The notes under the pieces are model-generated. The model had not been told where the DNA came from. It made no database searches and saw only the letters and a program-made list of their open reading frames with translations. From contig JACOSY010000034.1 of the NCBI GenBank assembly GCA_016178595.1, positions 62,001-126,000 of the forward strand: a DNA stretch of 64,000 nucleotides, written 5' to 3'. The first letter of the stretch is position 1; each line of letters starts with the position of its first letter. Of this stretch, positions 44,232 through 52,635 are shown one piece after another. A program made the translations under genes and the position numbers. This stretch comes from Ignavibacteria bacterium. Lineage in GTDB: Bacteria; Bacteroidota; Ignavibacteria; UBA10030; SZUA-254.

Positions 44232-44905
44232 TGAGCCACCCTCCTGCACGACGTGAACTCGATGGTCTCGTCATCACAGCCGAGCTGACGTTGATCAGCA
44301 TTACGCAAGGTGTAGCGCTCTATTTTTTAATCGATTCGTCACGGGAAATTATCGTCGGCATGCGGCTTGCATTCTGGCCGTACGTCATTACCGGATTATT
44401 GCTGATCTTCGTCTTCTGGTCACGCACCATTCTTCACACACTCACGATCATCCGCTGGCCGCTGGAATTCACGCATAATTTCATGTACATCGCGAGCACG
44501 CTCGTCGAAGCGATCATGTTCACGCAAATTACCCGACCGTTTTACTGGTACCTCTTTGGCGACATCACGGCACTCATGGTCTGGCTGACATTTCTCGTCG
44601 ACCTCCGGATGATTCATCGCCTCAAATCGGAAGTTACCGATGCGGAGGGATCAAGCTTCGTTGCCGGACTTGAGCGTGAACAAATACTCAACGTGCGCGT
44701 GATTGTGCCGCTCATGATCGCGGCAAGTGCGGTAATCGTTCTGCTGCAAGCGGCTCTTCCCGATATTTTTCTGAATTCGTACGGACATGTCGTGCTCATC
44801 GCGGTGCAAGGTTTTTCTCTCGCCGGATATCTTCTCTATACTTTGAGATTCTATCGTCGGATCACGCCGCAGATACTCCGGTACCGGGAGCGGGCGTGGT
44901 CGTAA
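44231..44905 (+). CDS. Multi-pass membrane protein of unknown function
   Basis: 224 residues from ATG 44231, which overlaps the previous stop (TGATG). About six membrane segments (for example A-L-Y-F-L-I, F-W-P-Y-V-I-T-G-L-L-L-I-F-V-F-W, M-I-A-A-S-A-V-I-V-L-L). Several charged and aromatic residues are embedded in the first half (H-T-L-T-I-I-R-W-P-L-E-F-T-H-N). No recognised family. Last gene of the tilS operon; a MITE-like element begins four bases after its stop codon. Confidence 0.6.
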   Translation: MSHPPARRELDGLVITAELTLISITQGVALYFLIDSSREIIVGMRLAFWPYVITGLLLIFVFWSRTILHTLTIIRWPLEFTHNFMYIASTLVEAIMFTQITRPFYWYLFGDITALMVWLTFLVDLRMIHRLKSEVTDAEGSSFVAGLEREQILNVRVIVPLMIAASAVIVLLQAALPDIFLNSYGHVVLIAVQGFSLAGYLLYTLRFYRRITPQILRYRERAWS

Positions 44906-44909
44906 ATTG

Positions 44910-45081
44910 GTAGTGTCTCACTTTGAATCAGCAAATTGGAATTTTAGATTGAGGATCATTTTTTACACCCCTCCTATGATCCTCCCCTTGGTAAGGGGAG
45001 GATGAACGTTCCCTCTTTACCAAGGAGTGGACTATAGGGGAGGTCGAAGATCTTCAATCAAATTCAATCCGAGACACTACT
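44910..45081. mobile_element. MITE-like element with apparent 9-bp target duplication
   Basis: Terminal inverted repeats GTAGTGTCTC (44910-44919) and GAGACACTAC (45071-45080). CGTAAATTG is repeated perfectly outside them at 44901-44909 and 45082-45090. The core has two hairpin-forming words (ATCCTCCCC / GGGGAGGAT and CCTCCTAT / ATAGGGGAGG). Removing the element plus one repeat restores a continuous sequence between the upstream stop codon and the GroES-like promoter. Confidence 0.75.
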
Positions 45082-45087
45082 CGTAAA

Positions 45088-45114
45088 TTGATTTTCAACT
45101 GAAAATTTTATACT
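45088..45114 (+). promoter_or_regulatory. Possible promoter of the GroES-like gene
   Basis: TTGATT (45088-45093) and TATACT (45109-45114) with a 15-bp spacer, 20 bp before ATG 45135. The spacing is short, so it is tentative; the -35 overlaps the target duplication of the MITE. Confidence 0.5.
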
Positions 45115-45134
45115 CTCTGGTTGAGGTGTAAACT

Positions 45135-45518
45135 ATGAATGAAGGCAGGAAACAATTGATGGTGGTTGGCGACCGGGTGCTGATTGTGCCCGACACCGAC
45201 AAAGACCGATCGGAACATGGATTGTACCTCCCGCCGAGCGTGAAAGAAAAAGAGAAAGTGCAGAGCGGATACATCTTCAAAGTGGGACCAGGCTATCCTG
45301 TTCCCAACCCACACTTCATCGACCAGGAATCGTGGTCGCCCACACCGAAAGAACCCGTGAAGTACATTCCTCTCCAAGCCGAAGAAGGCGACTACGCGTT
45401 GTTCCTGAAAGACCAGGCCATCGAGATCGAGTACGAAACGAAGAAGTACCTCATCGTCCCGCAGTCGGCTGTGCTGATGTTGATCAGGAGGAATCCGATG
45501 GAGGAAATGCAGGCATGA
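45135..45518 (+). CDS. GroES-like (cpn10 family) protein
   Basis: 127 residues, longer than the usual ~97 of GroES. The cpn10 landmarks are present: V-G-D-R-V-L-I-V-P-D, L-P-P-S-V-K-E-K-E-K-V-Q-S-G, K-V-G-P-G, and the C-terminal E-G-D-Y-A-L-F-L-K ... I-V-P-Q-S-A-V-L-M-L-I. An insertion of about 30 residues (P-V-P-N-P-H-F ... Y-I-P-L-Q) follows the glycine loop. Such divergent GroES-like proteins exist beside the canonical one. A co-chaperone role is plausible. Its stop overlaps the ATG of the TIR-STAND gene by 4 bp. Confidence 0.82.
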   Translation: MNEGRKQLMVVGDRVLIVPDTDKDRSEHGLYLPPSVKEKEKVQSGYIFKVGPGYPVPNPHFIDQESWSPTPKEPVKYIPLQAEEGDYALFLKDQAIEIEYETKKYLIVPQSAVLMLIRRNPMEEMQA

Positions 45519-47923
45519 GTGCCAAACGATTTCGCATCGCATTCTCCTTCGCAGGAGAAAAGAGGGACTTTGTTGCGAAGGTCGCTGAGATCCTCGCGGG
45601 CCGTTTCTCCGAGGAGGAAATCCTTTACGACAAGTATCACCAAGCCGAGTTCTCGCGGAGCGACCTCGCCTTCTATCTGCCGGACCTCTACGAAAAAGAG
45701 GCCGACCTCGTCGTCGCCGTTTTCTGTCCCGACTACGAAAACAAGGAATGGTGCGGTCTGGAGTGGAACGCCATCTTCGGTCTTCTCAAGAAGCGAAAAG
45801 TTGACGAAGTCATGCTTACCCGATTTGGGCGCGTCGAGGGCAAGGGCCTCCGTGGCCTCGCTGGTTACACCGACCTCGATGACCTGACACCTTGGGCAAC
45901 TGCGACGCTCATCCTTGAGCGCCTCGCGATAAGCAAAGGCGAAAAGAGAGATAGCTACTTGTTGCCGCACTCGCATCCGGACGATCCGCCTCGCACCACC
46001 ACTCCAAACAACCTCCCGCGCCTCCAATCCTTTTTCGGGCGCACTGACGAGTTGAAGAAAATCGCGGATGCCCTTTCGCCAAAGACACGCACTTGGGGCG
46101 CGCTCATTGATGGCCCCGGTGGAATGGGGAAAACCTCGCTGGCCATTCGCGCCGCCGAGTTGGCGCCGACCGGGCAATTCCTGCACATTTTCTTCCTCTC
46201 ATCGAAAGTGCGAAAGATGACCGCTGAGGGCGAGAGAAGGCTCTCCGATTTCGTGACGCCCGGCTATCTCGACATGCTCAATGAGATCGCCCGTTTGTTG
46301 AAACAACCCGACCTTGCGAAGCAACCGGAAACCGACCGCGCACGCCTCCTCATCGACGCGCTCGCCCCCGCGAAGGCGCTGCTCATCCTCGATAACCTGG
46401 AATCCATGCCGAAGGACCAGCAGAACCGACTCTTTGAGTTTCTGAGCCAGCTCCCGCCGGGATGCAAAGCCATCGCCACGAGCCGCCGACGCACCGATGT
46501 CGATGCGCGCATCATCCGGCTCGCAAAGCTCGACCAGGATGCAGCCCTTGCACTGATTGCCGATCTCGCTACTGACCGGCCGCTTCTCGCAAAAGCAACT
46601 GCGGAAGAGCGCATCCATCTCTACGAGGAGACCGGCGGCAATCCCCTGCTCCTGCGCTGGGTCGCCGGTCAGCTCGGCAGGGGCCGTTGCCGCACCATCG
46701 CGAGTGCGCTGGACTTCATCCGCAGCGTCCCGGCGGACAATGACCCGCTGGAGTTCATCTTCGGCGACCTGCTCGATACCTTCACCGAAAACGAGACCAA
46801 AGTCCTCGCCGCGCTCACCTACTTTACCCAGCAGGTCGAGGTGAAGTTGATTGCCGAGTTGGCAAACATCTCCAAGACAGCTGCGGAAACCGCGCTGGGT
46901 GACCTCTCCAGTCGCGCCCTCGTCGTGCCGGACGAAGAGGAGAAACGGTTCGCCCTCGTGCCGATGGTAGCCGACTTCCTGCGGCGTAAGCGGCCCGAAG
47001 TCGTCGCAGAAACCGGTAGCCGGCTGGAGGAGCGGGCATACGCACTGATCGTGGAGAATGGCTACGAGAAGCACGATCGTTTTCCGATACTCGGTACCGC
47101 CTGGCCCACCGTGGCCCCCGCCTTGCCGCTCTTCGTCGCAGGGCCGAATCCAAGGCTCCAGACCGTGTGCGATGCGCTCTTTCAATTCTTCAACTTCACG
47201 GGCCGCTATGACGAGTCGCTCTCGTTCAATCAGCAGGCAGAAGCCAGGGCCGTGGCGACTGGCGATCACGACAAAGCCGGCTGGCGCGCCTACATGGCAG
47301 GCTGGATTCACTCTCTTCGCAGACAAGCGGACGCGGTGCTTGCCTGTGCCGACCGCGCGACGGCGCACTGGCAGACCGCGCAGGCCGGTGCGCGCGAGCG
47401 CGCCACTGCAATCCGCTTGCGCGGTCTCGGTCACAAATTGAAGAAGGATTACCCCGCCGCCATCACCGCCTACCGCGAGTCGCTCGATCTCTCGCGCACC
47501 TTGTCCGCCGAGAGCCAAGACGTGGCTGGCACCCTGAATGCTCTCGCCAGTGCCGAGAAGGACTCCGGCGATCTCGCGGCGGCGGAGCCGGATTATCGCG
47601 AGGCACTGCGAGTGGCCCGCGCGGTCGGTGACACCGAGGGCGTGGCCACCTACACGGGCAATCTGGCTGCACTGGCACTGGACCGGAAAGACTGGCCGGG
47701 GGCCGAGACCCTGGCCCGCGAGGCTCTGCCCTTGTCCGAAAAGGTGGGCCGCCAGGAAGTGATTGCCGTCGACTGCCACCGCCTCGCTCAAGCCCTGCTG
47801 CAGCAGGGGAAGCCCGCCGAGGCCCTGCCCCATGCCCGTCGTGCGGTGGAAATCTTCACCCAACTCGGCGTTCCCTCAGACATCGAACGCGCCCGCGCGA
47901 CGCTCGAAGAGTGCGAGGCTTGA
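45515..47923 (+). CDS. TIR-STAND NTPase-TPR protein (bacterial NLR-like)
   Basis: 802 residues from ATG 45515, which overlaps the GroES-like stop (ATGA). Residues ~4-135 form a TIR domain: R-I-A-F-S-F-A-G-E-K-R-D-F-V, then W-C-G-L-E-W with putative catalytic Glu83. The STAND/NB-ARC ATPase (~170-500) has Walker A G-P-G-G-M-G-K-T-S (200-208), Walker B L-L-I-L-D-N-L-E (289-296), a sensor A-T-S-R-R-R (321-326), and the GLPL-like G-G-N-P-L-L-L (374-380). Residues ~590-800 are TPR repeats. This plan matches NLR-like antiphage proteins in which ligand-triggered oligomerisation activates TIR NADase. G+C is about 60-73% in sampled lines, far above its neighbours, indicating acquisition. Function is inferred. 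Confidence 0.87.
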   Translation: MSAKRFRIAFSFAGEKRDFVAKVAEILAGRFSEEEILYDKYHQAEFSRSDLAFYLPDLYEKEADLVVAVFCPDYENKEWCGLEWNAIFGLLKKRKVDEVMLTRFGRVEGKGLRGLAGYTDLDDLTPWATATLILERLAISKGEKRDSYLLPHSHPDDPPRTTTPNNLPRLQSFFGRTDELKKIADALSPKTRTWGALIDGPGGMGKTSLAIRAAELAPTGQFLHIFFLSSKVRKMTAEGERRLSDFVTPGYLDMLNEIARLLKQPDLAKQPETDRARLLIDALAPAKALLILDNLESMPKDQQNRLFEFLSQLPPGCKAIATSRRRTDVDARIIRLAKLDQDAALALIADLATDRPLLAKATAEERIHLYEETGGNPLLLRWVAGQLGRGRCRTIASALDFIRSVPADNDPLEFIFGDLLDTFTENETKVLAALTYFTQQVEVKLIAELANISKTAAETALGDLSSRALVVPDEEEKRFALVPMVADFLRRKRPEVVAETGSRLEERAYALIVENGYEKHDRFPILGTAWPTVAPALPLFVAGPNPRLQTVCDALFQFFNFTGRYDESLSFNQQAEARAVATGDHDKAGWRAYMAGWIHSLRRQADAVLACADRATAHWQTAQAGARERATAIRLRGLGHKLKKDYPAAITAYRESLDLSRTLSAESQDVAGTLNALASAEKDSGDLAAAEPDYREALRVARAVGDTEGVATYTGNLAALALDRKDWPGAETLAREALPLSEKVGRQEVIAVDCHRLAQALLQQGKPAEALPHARRAVEIFTQLGVPSDIERARATLEECEA

Positions 47924-47937
47924 CCTCCCGCATTTCA

Positions 47938-48031
47938 CTCGTTCGCAACGAGACGTTCTCCCATTCCCAACGGGACGTTGGGAACGAGCACGGCGCCTCC
48001 CCAACTCGCTCCCAAGCTCTGCTTGGGAGCG
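47938..48031. repeat. REP-like palindromes left of the RAYT gene
   Basis: A degenerate copy at 47938-47962, then TTCCCAACG / CGTTGGGAA (47964-47984), then CGCTCCCAAG / CTTGGGAGCG arms (48007-48031). It has the same order as at 25558-25627 and 48603-48671. Confidence 0.88.
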
Positions 48032-48047
48032 ATGCCGACGAAATCGA

Positions 48048-48584
48048 CTACCATTCCGTCACAACATTCAGAATACCATTCTGACCGTCATAGACTCTTG
48101 CACTTGAGTACAACCAGTCGGATGGGTCCTGCACTAATCCCGCTCGAACTGGATTTGCATGGATATACTGAATCTTCTGCCGCATCATTTCATAACCTTG
48201 TATCAGTTCGTAATGACTTCCCTCCTGCCACAACTGATACTCGCTGTCTTTCTTGTGCCGCAATTTGTTTACGCGCAACTGGTTTAGAATCAACCGGGCA
48301 TCAGATTCTTTGAGAGCATCAATAATCTTTCTTGCGGTGAACGACTTAAAGTGTCGTATCTCCTCACTCAAGTTTCCTCCTGACGAAACAACGAGGTGAA
48401 GGTGATCGTTCATGATTACGTAGGCATAGAGCGAGAGACGGTGGGAAGATTGAAGAAATGAGAGAGACTCGATAATGATCCGCGCATTACGCTCGTCGAC
48501 AAAGATTGTCAACCAATCAACAACGGTGCATGTTACAAAGTGAGGTTCGGTGCTTTGTTGTATTTTGTAACGACTGCGACCCAA
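48048..48584 (-). CDS. REP-associated tyrosine transposase (RAYT, Y1/IS200-like family)
   Basis: 178 residues. It has the single-domain Y1 transposase layout: T-E-P-H-F-V-T-C-T-V strand, the HUH pair in Y-V-I-M-N-D-H-L-H-L-V (near residue 64), S-F-T-A-R-K-I, and Q-Y-I-H-A-N-P-V-R-A-G-L-V with the catalytic Tyr near 143, followed by W-L-Y-S-S-A. Proteins of this type act on REP hairpins in trans rather than on IS ends. It is full length and flanked on both sides by the palindromes it would be expected to recognise. It may have been brought in with, or after, the TIR-STAND gene. Confidence 0.9.
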   Translation of the reverse strand: MGRSRYKIQQSTEPHFVTCTVVDWLTIFVDERNARIIIESLSFLQSSHRLSLYAYVIMNDHLHLVVSSGGNLSEEIRHFKSFTARKIIDALKESDARLILNQLRVNKLRHKKDSEYQLWQEGSHYELIQGYEMMRQKIQYIHANPVRAGLVQDPSDWLYSSARVYDGQNGILNVVTEW

Positions 48585-48602
48585 GTACTCCTCCTCTCAC
48601 TT

Positions 48603-48705
48603 CGTTCCCAACGGGACGTTGGGAACGAGCTCTCTAGGTAAATACTCGCTCCCAAGCTCTGCTTGGGAGCGCATCCCGGACGTTCCCAAACAGAGTTTGG
48701 GAACG
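48603..48705. repeat. REP-like palindromes right of the RAYT gene
   Basis: Three hairpins: CGTTCCCAACG / CGTTGGGAACG (48603-48627), CGCTCCCAAG / CTTGGGAGCG (48647-48671) and CGTTCCCAAAC / GTTTGGGAACG (48681-48705). Confidence 0.88.
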
Positions 48706-48719
48706 AGTCCTATAACCTC

Positions 48720-50747
48720 TCACCCCTCCACCGCCTCCAGCACAAGCTCCGCAATATCCTTCACTTGCACGTGATCGCTTGCTTCTTTGGCTTTCACGCC
48801 GTCGGTCATCATCGTCATGCAAAAGGGACATGCAGTTCCAATCACGTCGGGCTTCAATCCCAACGCTTCCTCCGTCCGCTCGATGTTCACGCGCTTGCCG
48901 ATGGTTTCTTCCATAAACATCCTCGCACCGCCTGCGCCGCAGCAGAAACCGCGGTCGCGTGAGCGGCTCATCTCAACGGTCTCAACTCCCGGAATCGCTT
49001 TGATGGCGTTGCGCGGCTGGTCGTAGATTTCATTGTAGCGACCAAGATAACACGAGTCGTGGTAGGTAATGCGTGCGCGCTTCTCTTTCGTCAGCTTGAT
49101 CTTGCCGGAATCGATCAGCGACATGATAAAATCGGTGTGGTGCACGACTTCATAATTCCCTCCGAACTGCGGATACTCGTTCTTGAAGATGTTGAAGCAA
49201 TGCGGACAGGTTGTCACGATCTTCTTCACGCCGTACGTGTTCAGCATTCCAACATTTTCCGTCATCAGCATCTGGGCAAGATATTCGTTGCCTGCACGCC
49301 GCGCCGGATCGCCGTTACACTTTTCTTCCGCGCCGAGAATGGCAAAGCTGATGTTCGCCATTTTCATGAGTCGTGCAAATGCTTGTGTCACTTTCCGGTA
49401 GCGGGCATCGTACGCGCCGGCACATCCAACCCAAAAGAGAACTTCTGCATCGCGTTTGTCGGCGAACCGCGGAATGTCCAGACCTTGAGCCCAATCGGCG
49501 CGCGTAGAGTGACTGAATCCCCACGGCGTGAAATTGCGCTCGAGGTTCTGGAACGTCGCTTGCAATTCTTTCGGGAAGCGCGACTCGTTCAGCACAAGGT
49601 AGCGCCGCATATCGACGATGGAATCCACATGCTCGATCTGCACCGGACATTCCTGCACGCATGCCATGCACGTCGTACACGCCCAGAGCTCTTCCTCGGT
49701 GATGTAATGATCGATGAGATGTTTTGTAAGAAGCGGTTCGGGGTTTGTGGTTTGTGGTTCGGGCGAAGATTCAGCAGTTCCATTCTTCTTCTGAACGAGC
49801 AACGGCGCTTTCTCCATCATTCGCCTGCGTATATCCACAATGATCTTTTTTGGGTCGAGCGGCTTACCGGTGATTGCTGCAGGACAAGCGGCGGTGCATC
49901 GTCCGCATTCCGTACACGTATAGCCATCCAACAATTGCTTCCAGGTGAGGTCCTCAATATCCGATGCACCGAATTTTGTTGCCGTTTCATCCGCAAGATT
50001 CAATGGCTTCAACGCGCCACGCGCGCGCAGCTTCGCGAAGTAGACGTTCGGGAAGGATGAAAATATGTGCAGATGTTTTGAGTACGGAAGATAATTCATG
50101 AAGCCAAGCACAAGCCCGATATGCATCCACCAAAAGAGATAAAACCAGTTCTCTTGTTGTTCCGGCGAACATCCGGCAAACATCGATGCAAGTCTGTTCG
50201 AAACGAAGCGAGCCTCGGCGGCGATCTGAGCACCGCGACTGATGTTGGCGGCATTCTGCAGGAACATCGAAGCCATGACAAAAAAAATCAACATGAGGAT
50301 GATCGTCGCATCCATTTGAGAGGAGCCGCTCACATCAAGTCTCTTCGGACGTATGACATGCCTCCGGAAGAGTGCAAAGAGAACCGAAGCAATAACGAGA
50401 AGCCCAAGCGTATCTTCAAGGAAGACGAGCGGTGCGTACAGCGGTCCAAAAAATGCAAGCGAGAATCCCGAACTCATCCCTTCGCCCATCGCTTCGAGAA
50501 TTGCGAGCAAGAGAATCACGAAGCCCCAGAAGATAAAGAAATGCATCAGGCCGGCAAGCGGCTCGCGAAGAAGTTTCGTTTGTCCGAATGCGACGACGAG
50601 AACGTTCTTCAAGCGAACGCCGGGTTGATCGGTCCGGCTTTCCGGTTTTCCAACCTTCAAATAGGAAACCAATCGCCGTACGTTGAAGGCGAAAAATCCG
50701 AGTGCCGCGAGAAGGACGAGAATGAAGAGTGATGAATTGACAGTCAT
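48720..50747 (-). CDS. Membrane-bound Fe-S protein, HdrD/NarI-related fusion
   Basis: 675 residues from ATG 50747; the longer frame to 50924 adds an Arg-rich, unlikely N-terminus. Residues ~1-260 have about five membrane segments with His residues, like NarI/DsrM-type haem b subunits. Then come two [4Fe-4S] motifs (C-T-E-C-G-R-C-T-A-A-C-P and C-T-T-C-M-A-C-V-Q-E-C-P) and two CCG-type domains (ending F-C-C-G-A-G-G). This is the plan of electron-transfer proteins that couple quinones to a soluble donor or acceptor. A role in respiration or in feeding electrons from acyl-CoA or glycolate oxidation is likely; the partner is not visible. Confidence 0.82.
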   Translation of the reverse strand: MTVNSSLFILVLLAALGFFAFNVRRLVSYLKVGKPESRTDQPGVRLKNVLVVAFGQTKLLREPLAGLMHFFIFWGFVILLLAILEAMGEGMSSGFSLAFFGPLYAPLVFLEDTLGLLVIASVLFALFRRHVIRPKRLDVSGSSQMDATIILMLIFFVMASMFLQNAANISRGAQIAAEARFVSNRLASMFAGCSPEQQENWFYLFWWMHIGLVLGFMNYLPYSKHLHIFSSFPNVYFAKLRARGALKPLNLADETATKFGASDIEDLTWKQLLDGYTCTECGRCTAACPAAITGKPLDPKKIIVDIRRRMMEKAPLLVQKKNGTAESSPEPQTTNPEPLLTKHLIDHYITEEELWACTTCMACVQECPVQIEHVDSIVDMRRYLVLNESRFPKELQATFQNLERNFTPWGFSHSTRADWAQGLDIPRFADKRDAEVLFWVGCAGAYDARYRKVTQAFARLMKMANISFAILGAEEKCNGDPARRAGNEYLAQMLMTENVGMLNTYGVKKIVTTCPHCFNIFKNEYPQFGGNYEVVHHTDFIMSLIDSGKIKLTKEKRARITYHDSCYLGRYNEIYDQPRNAIKAIPGVETVEMSRSRDRGFCCGAGGARMFMEETIGKRVNIERTEEALGLKPDVIGTACPFCMTMMTDGVKAKEASDHVQVKDIAELVLEAVEG

Positions 50748-50773
50748 AGGAATGCTCGATAGTCGTTGGTGTG

Positions 50774-51679
50774 CTACTCGTGTACCAGCATCTCGCCTTC
50801 GAGCACGGTGACGGCGTTGCCGCCGATCTTTACCGATGTGGGCTTGTTGTCCTCGACATTCAGCTCCACAGTTACGCGACCTCTCCGGCCGATAGCGTCG
50901 CCCTGTTCTCCCTGGAAAATGCACCGTCCGTTTTGAATATCAAGGATGCCGCTTTCGAACAGGTGCACGGCGAGCGGACCATGCGCGGATCCTGTCACCG
51001 GATCTTCATTGATACCGATATTGGGAGCGAAAAAACGTGAGTGCACTACAGAGCCGCGGTCAACGGTCTCCGTGGTGAAGATGCACATTCCCCGAAGCTT
51101 GCGCCCGCTGAGGAAGTTCGACATGGTAAGGAAGTTCGGCTTCATCGTGAAGAGTGTGTGGAGACGCTTTACCGGAACGTAGAGGTAATCGCCCCGAACA
51201 ATCGGTATGCGACTCTCAAATTCACTGAGCGAAATGTTAAGGACACGGACGAGATCAATCTTGTAGTGCGTGACGCGCTCCGTCGGCGTGATCTTCAATC
51301 CGAGCATCACCGATATCAGGCCGTCTTCCTTTGTTACTTCAACCGGCAAAATGCCGGATGCGGTCTCCAGTCGAAACCGGTACTTCCCTTGCTTCGCCAT
51401 CCCCAGCTTTCCATCTTCAGCAAGTGAATGGAAGCTTGCGATCGTCGCATGGCCACAGATCGGCACTTCCATGGTCGGTGTAAACCACCGTATTCTAAGA
51501 TCGGCATCCGGCTTGCTGGCCGGGAGAACGAAGGCGGTCTCGGATAGATTCATCTCGCGGGCAATCGACTGCATCTGCTGCTCCGTGAGGTTCTTCCCAT
51601 CGTTTACGACACCCGCTGGATTTCCCGCGTGCGGTGTCGTGGTGAATGCATCAACTTGTTTGATCCTGACTTTCATCAT
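50774..51679 (-). CDS. PhzF-family isomerase-like protein
   Basis: 301 residues. The start D-A-F-T-T-T-P-H-A-G-N-P-A-G-V-V, the Glu-containing N-L-S-E-T-A-F-V and the C-terminal G-S-A-H-G-P-L-A-V-H are standard PhzF-family landmarks. Members range from phenazine biosynthesis to uncharacterised epimerase-type enzymes; no phenazine genes are present, so the substrate is unknown. ATG 51679 overlaps the stop of DUF4905 by 4 bp; ATG 51676 is a second candidate. Confidence 0.87.
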   Translation of the reverse strand: MMKVRIKQVDAFTTTPHAGNPAGVVNDGKNLTEQQMQSIAREMNLSETAFVLPASKPDADLRIRWFTPTMEVPICGHATIASFHSLAEDGKLGMAKQGKYRFRLETASGILPVEVTKEDGLISVMLGLKITPTERVTHYKIDLVRVLNISLSEFESRIPIVRGDYLYVPVKRLHTLFTMKPNFLTMSNFLSGRKLRGMCIFTTETVDRGSVVHSRFFAPNIGINEDPVTGSAHGPLAVHLFESGILDIQNGRCIFQGEQGDAIGRRGRVTVELNVEDNKPTSVKIGGNAVTVLEGEMLVHE

Positions 51680-52542
51680 GAGTGTTTGGTCGCTGACAGG
51701 TCAATCGCTCGTAGTCTGTTCTTCTCTTTGATATAGTAGATGAAATCCTTCACGGCAAAGAAAGTATCGGGAACCGGAGTCGTCGCATGTTCTACAAGAA
51801 TATCCTTGAAACGCTCGTCGCCCTTCTCCTTTCCGACAATGCCAAGATGCTGACGAAACGACTGTTGCGTTGGGACATCGCTTGTATTTTCATAAATGCT
51901 CAGAGCAACAGAATCATTTCTCTCAAGGTACTCGACGAGTCCGAGCTGCTTTTCACCCGGCACAATTTTCTCAACTGCCTTCCAGAGCTCATTCCCTTGC
52001 CCGGTCGGTTGATCCAGCACGCGGGGAAAATCAACATGTTCACGACGAGGGCCAATGTTCTCACGCAGCACGTTGAGATAACTTGCATCGATTTCCCTGA
52101 TAACTTTGCCTTTTGCCAAATCAAGCTCAAAGAATTGACGACCCTCGAATCCGTCTTTGCTCGCATAGATACTGGCCTCGTAGGCGAAGAGAAATCGTAA
52201 TTCGTCGCTCGTCCACCTGACATCGCCGGTGTCGAGATCGAGTGCATAAATTTTTTTCTGGTCAGGCATGTCCGGAGTTGCATACTCGTGAAGAAACACA
52301 GTCCGTTCGTGGATAGAGTCAAGACTAACCCACCACTGTTGGCCCACACCACGTCCTCTCCAGCGAACAGTGCCGCTTTCTTGCTCAAGGCAAAAGAATG
52401 ATACAGACTTGTTGTTAACATCTCGCTCTTCACCGACAAAGTAGCCTGCCGGCGAAGGCAGTAATCGCCAGATGATCCCGCTGGCGGCAAACTCCCACAC
52501 CGGCTCGAGTCGCTTGCCTTTGAACGTTGTGAACCAACCCAT
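51676..52542 (-). CDS. DUF4905 family protein
   Basis: 288 residues, largely beta-rich with repeated aromatic patches (W-R-L-L-P-S-P-A-G-Y-F-V-G-E-E-R-D, G-D-V-R-W, F-F-A-V-K-D-F-I-Y-Y). It resembles the DUF4905 proteins I remember from Bacteroidota; there is no signal peptide. It looks like a PQQ- or beta-propeller-like blade set in the first half. No function known. Cotranscribed with the PhzF gene. Confidence 0.62.
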   Translation of the reverse strand: MGWFTTFKGKRLEPVWEFAASGIIWRLLPSPAGYFVGEERDVNNKSVSFFCLEQESGTVRWRGRGVGQQWWVSLDSIHERTVFLHEYATPDMPDQKKIYALDLDTGDVRWTSDELRFLFAYEASIYASKDGFEGRQFFELDLAKGKVIREIDASYLNVLRENIGPRREHVDFPRVLDQPTGQGNELWKAVEKIVPGEKQLGLVEYLERNDSVALSIYENTSDVPTQQSFRQHLGIVGKEKGDERFKDILVEHATTPVPDTFFAVKDFIYYIKEKNRLRAIDLSATKHS

Positions 52543-52635
52543 CCATCTTATCCGTTAAATTTCTCGAATAAGATAAGGATTAGCAATCTGAATAGCAAGA
52601 AACTGAATGTATAAGAAAGATTGCGATGGAACAGG

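Noticed and set aside
45332-45514. Longer start for the TIR-STAND protein
   Set aside because: These 61 codons overlap the GroES-like gene in another frame, are Arg-rich and have no family resemblance; the ATG at 45515 begins directly at the TIR domain.
46199-47863. A 554-codon open frame on the minus strand
   Set aside because: It lies exactly antisense to the TIR-STAND-TPR gene; long antisense frames are expected in G+C-rich DNA, and its translation shows no domain.
47938-48705. A classical IS200/IS605 insertion sequence
   Set aside because: No TnpB and no IS200-type left and right ends; the multiple separate palindromes and their solitary copies elsewhere fit a RAYT/REP system.
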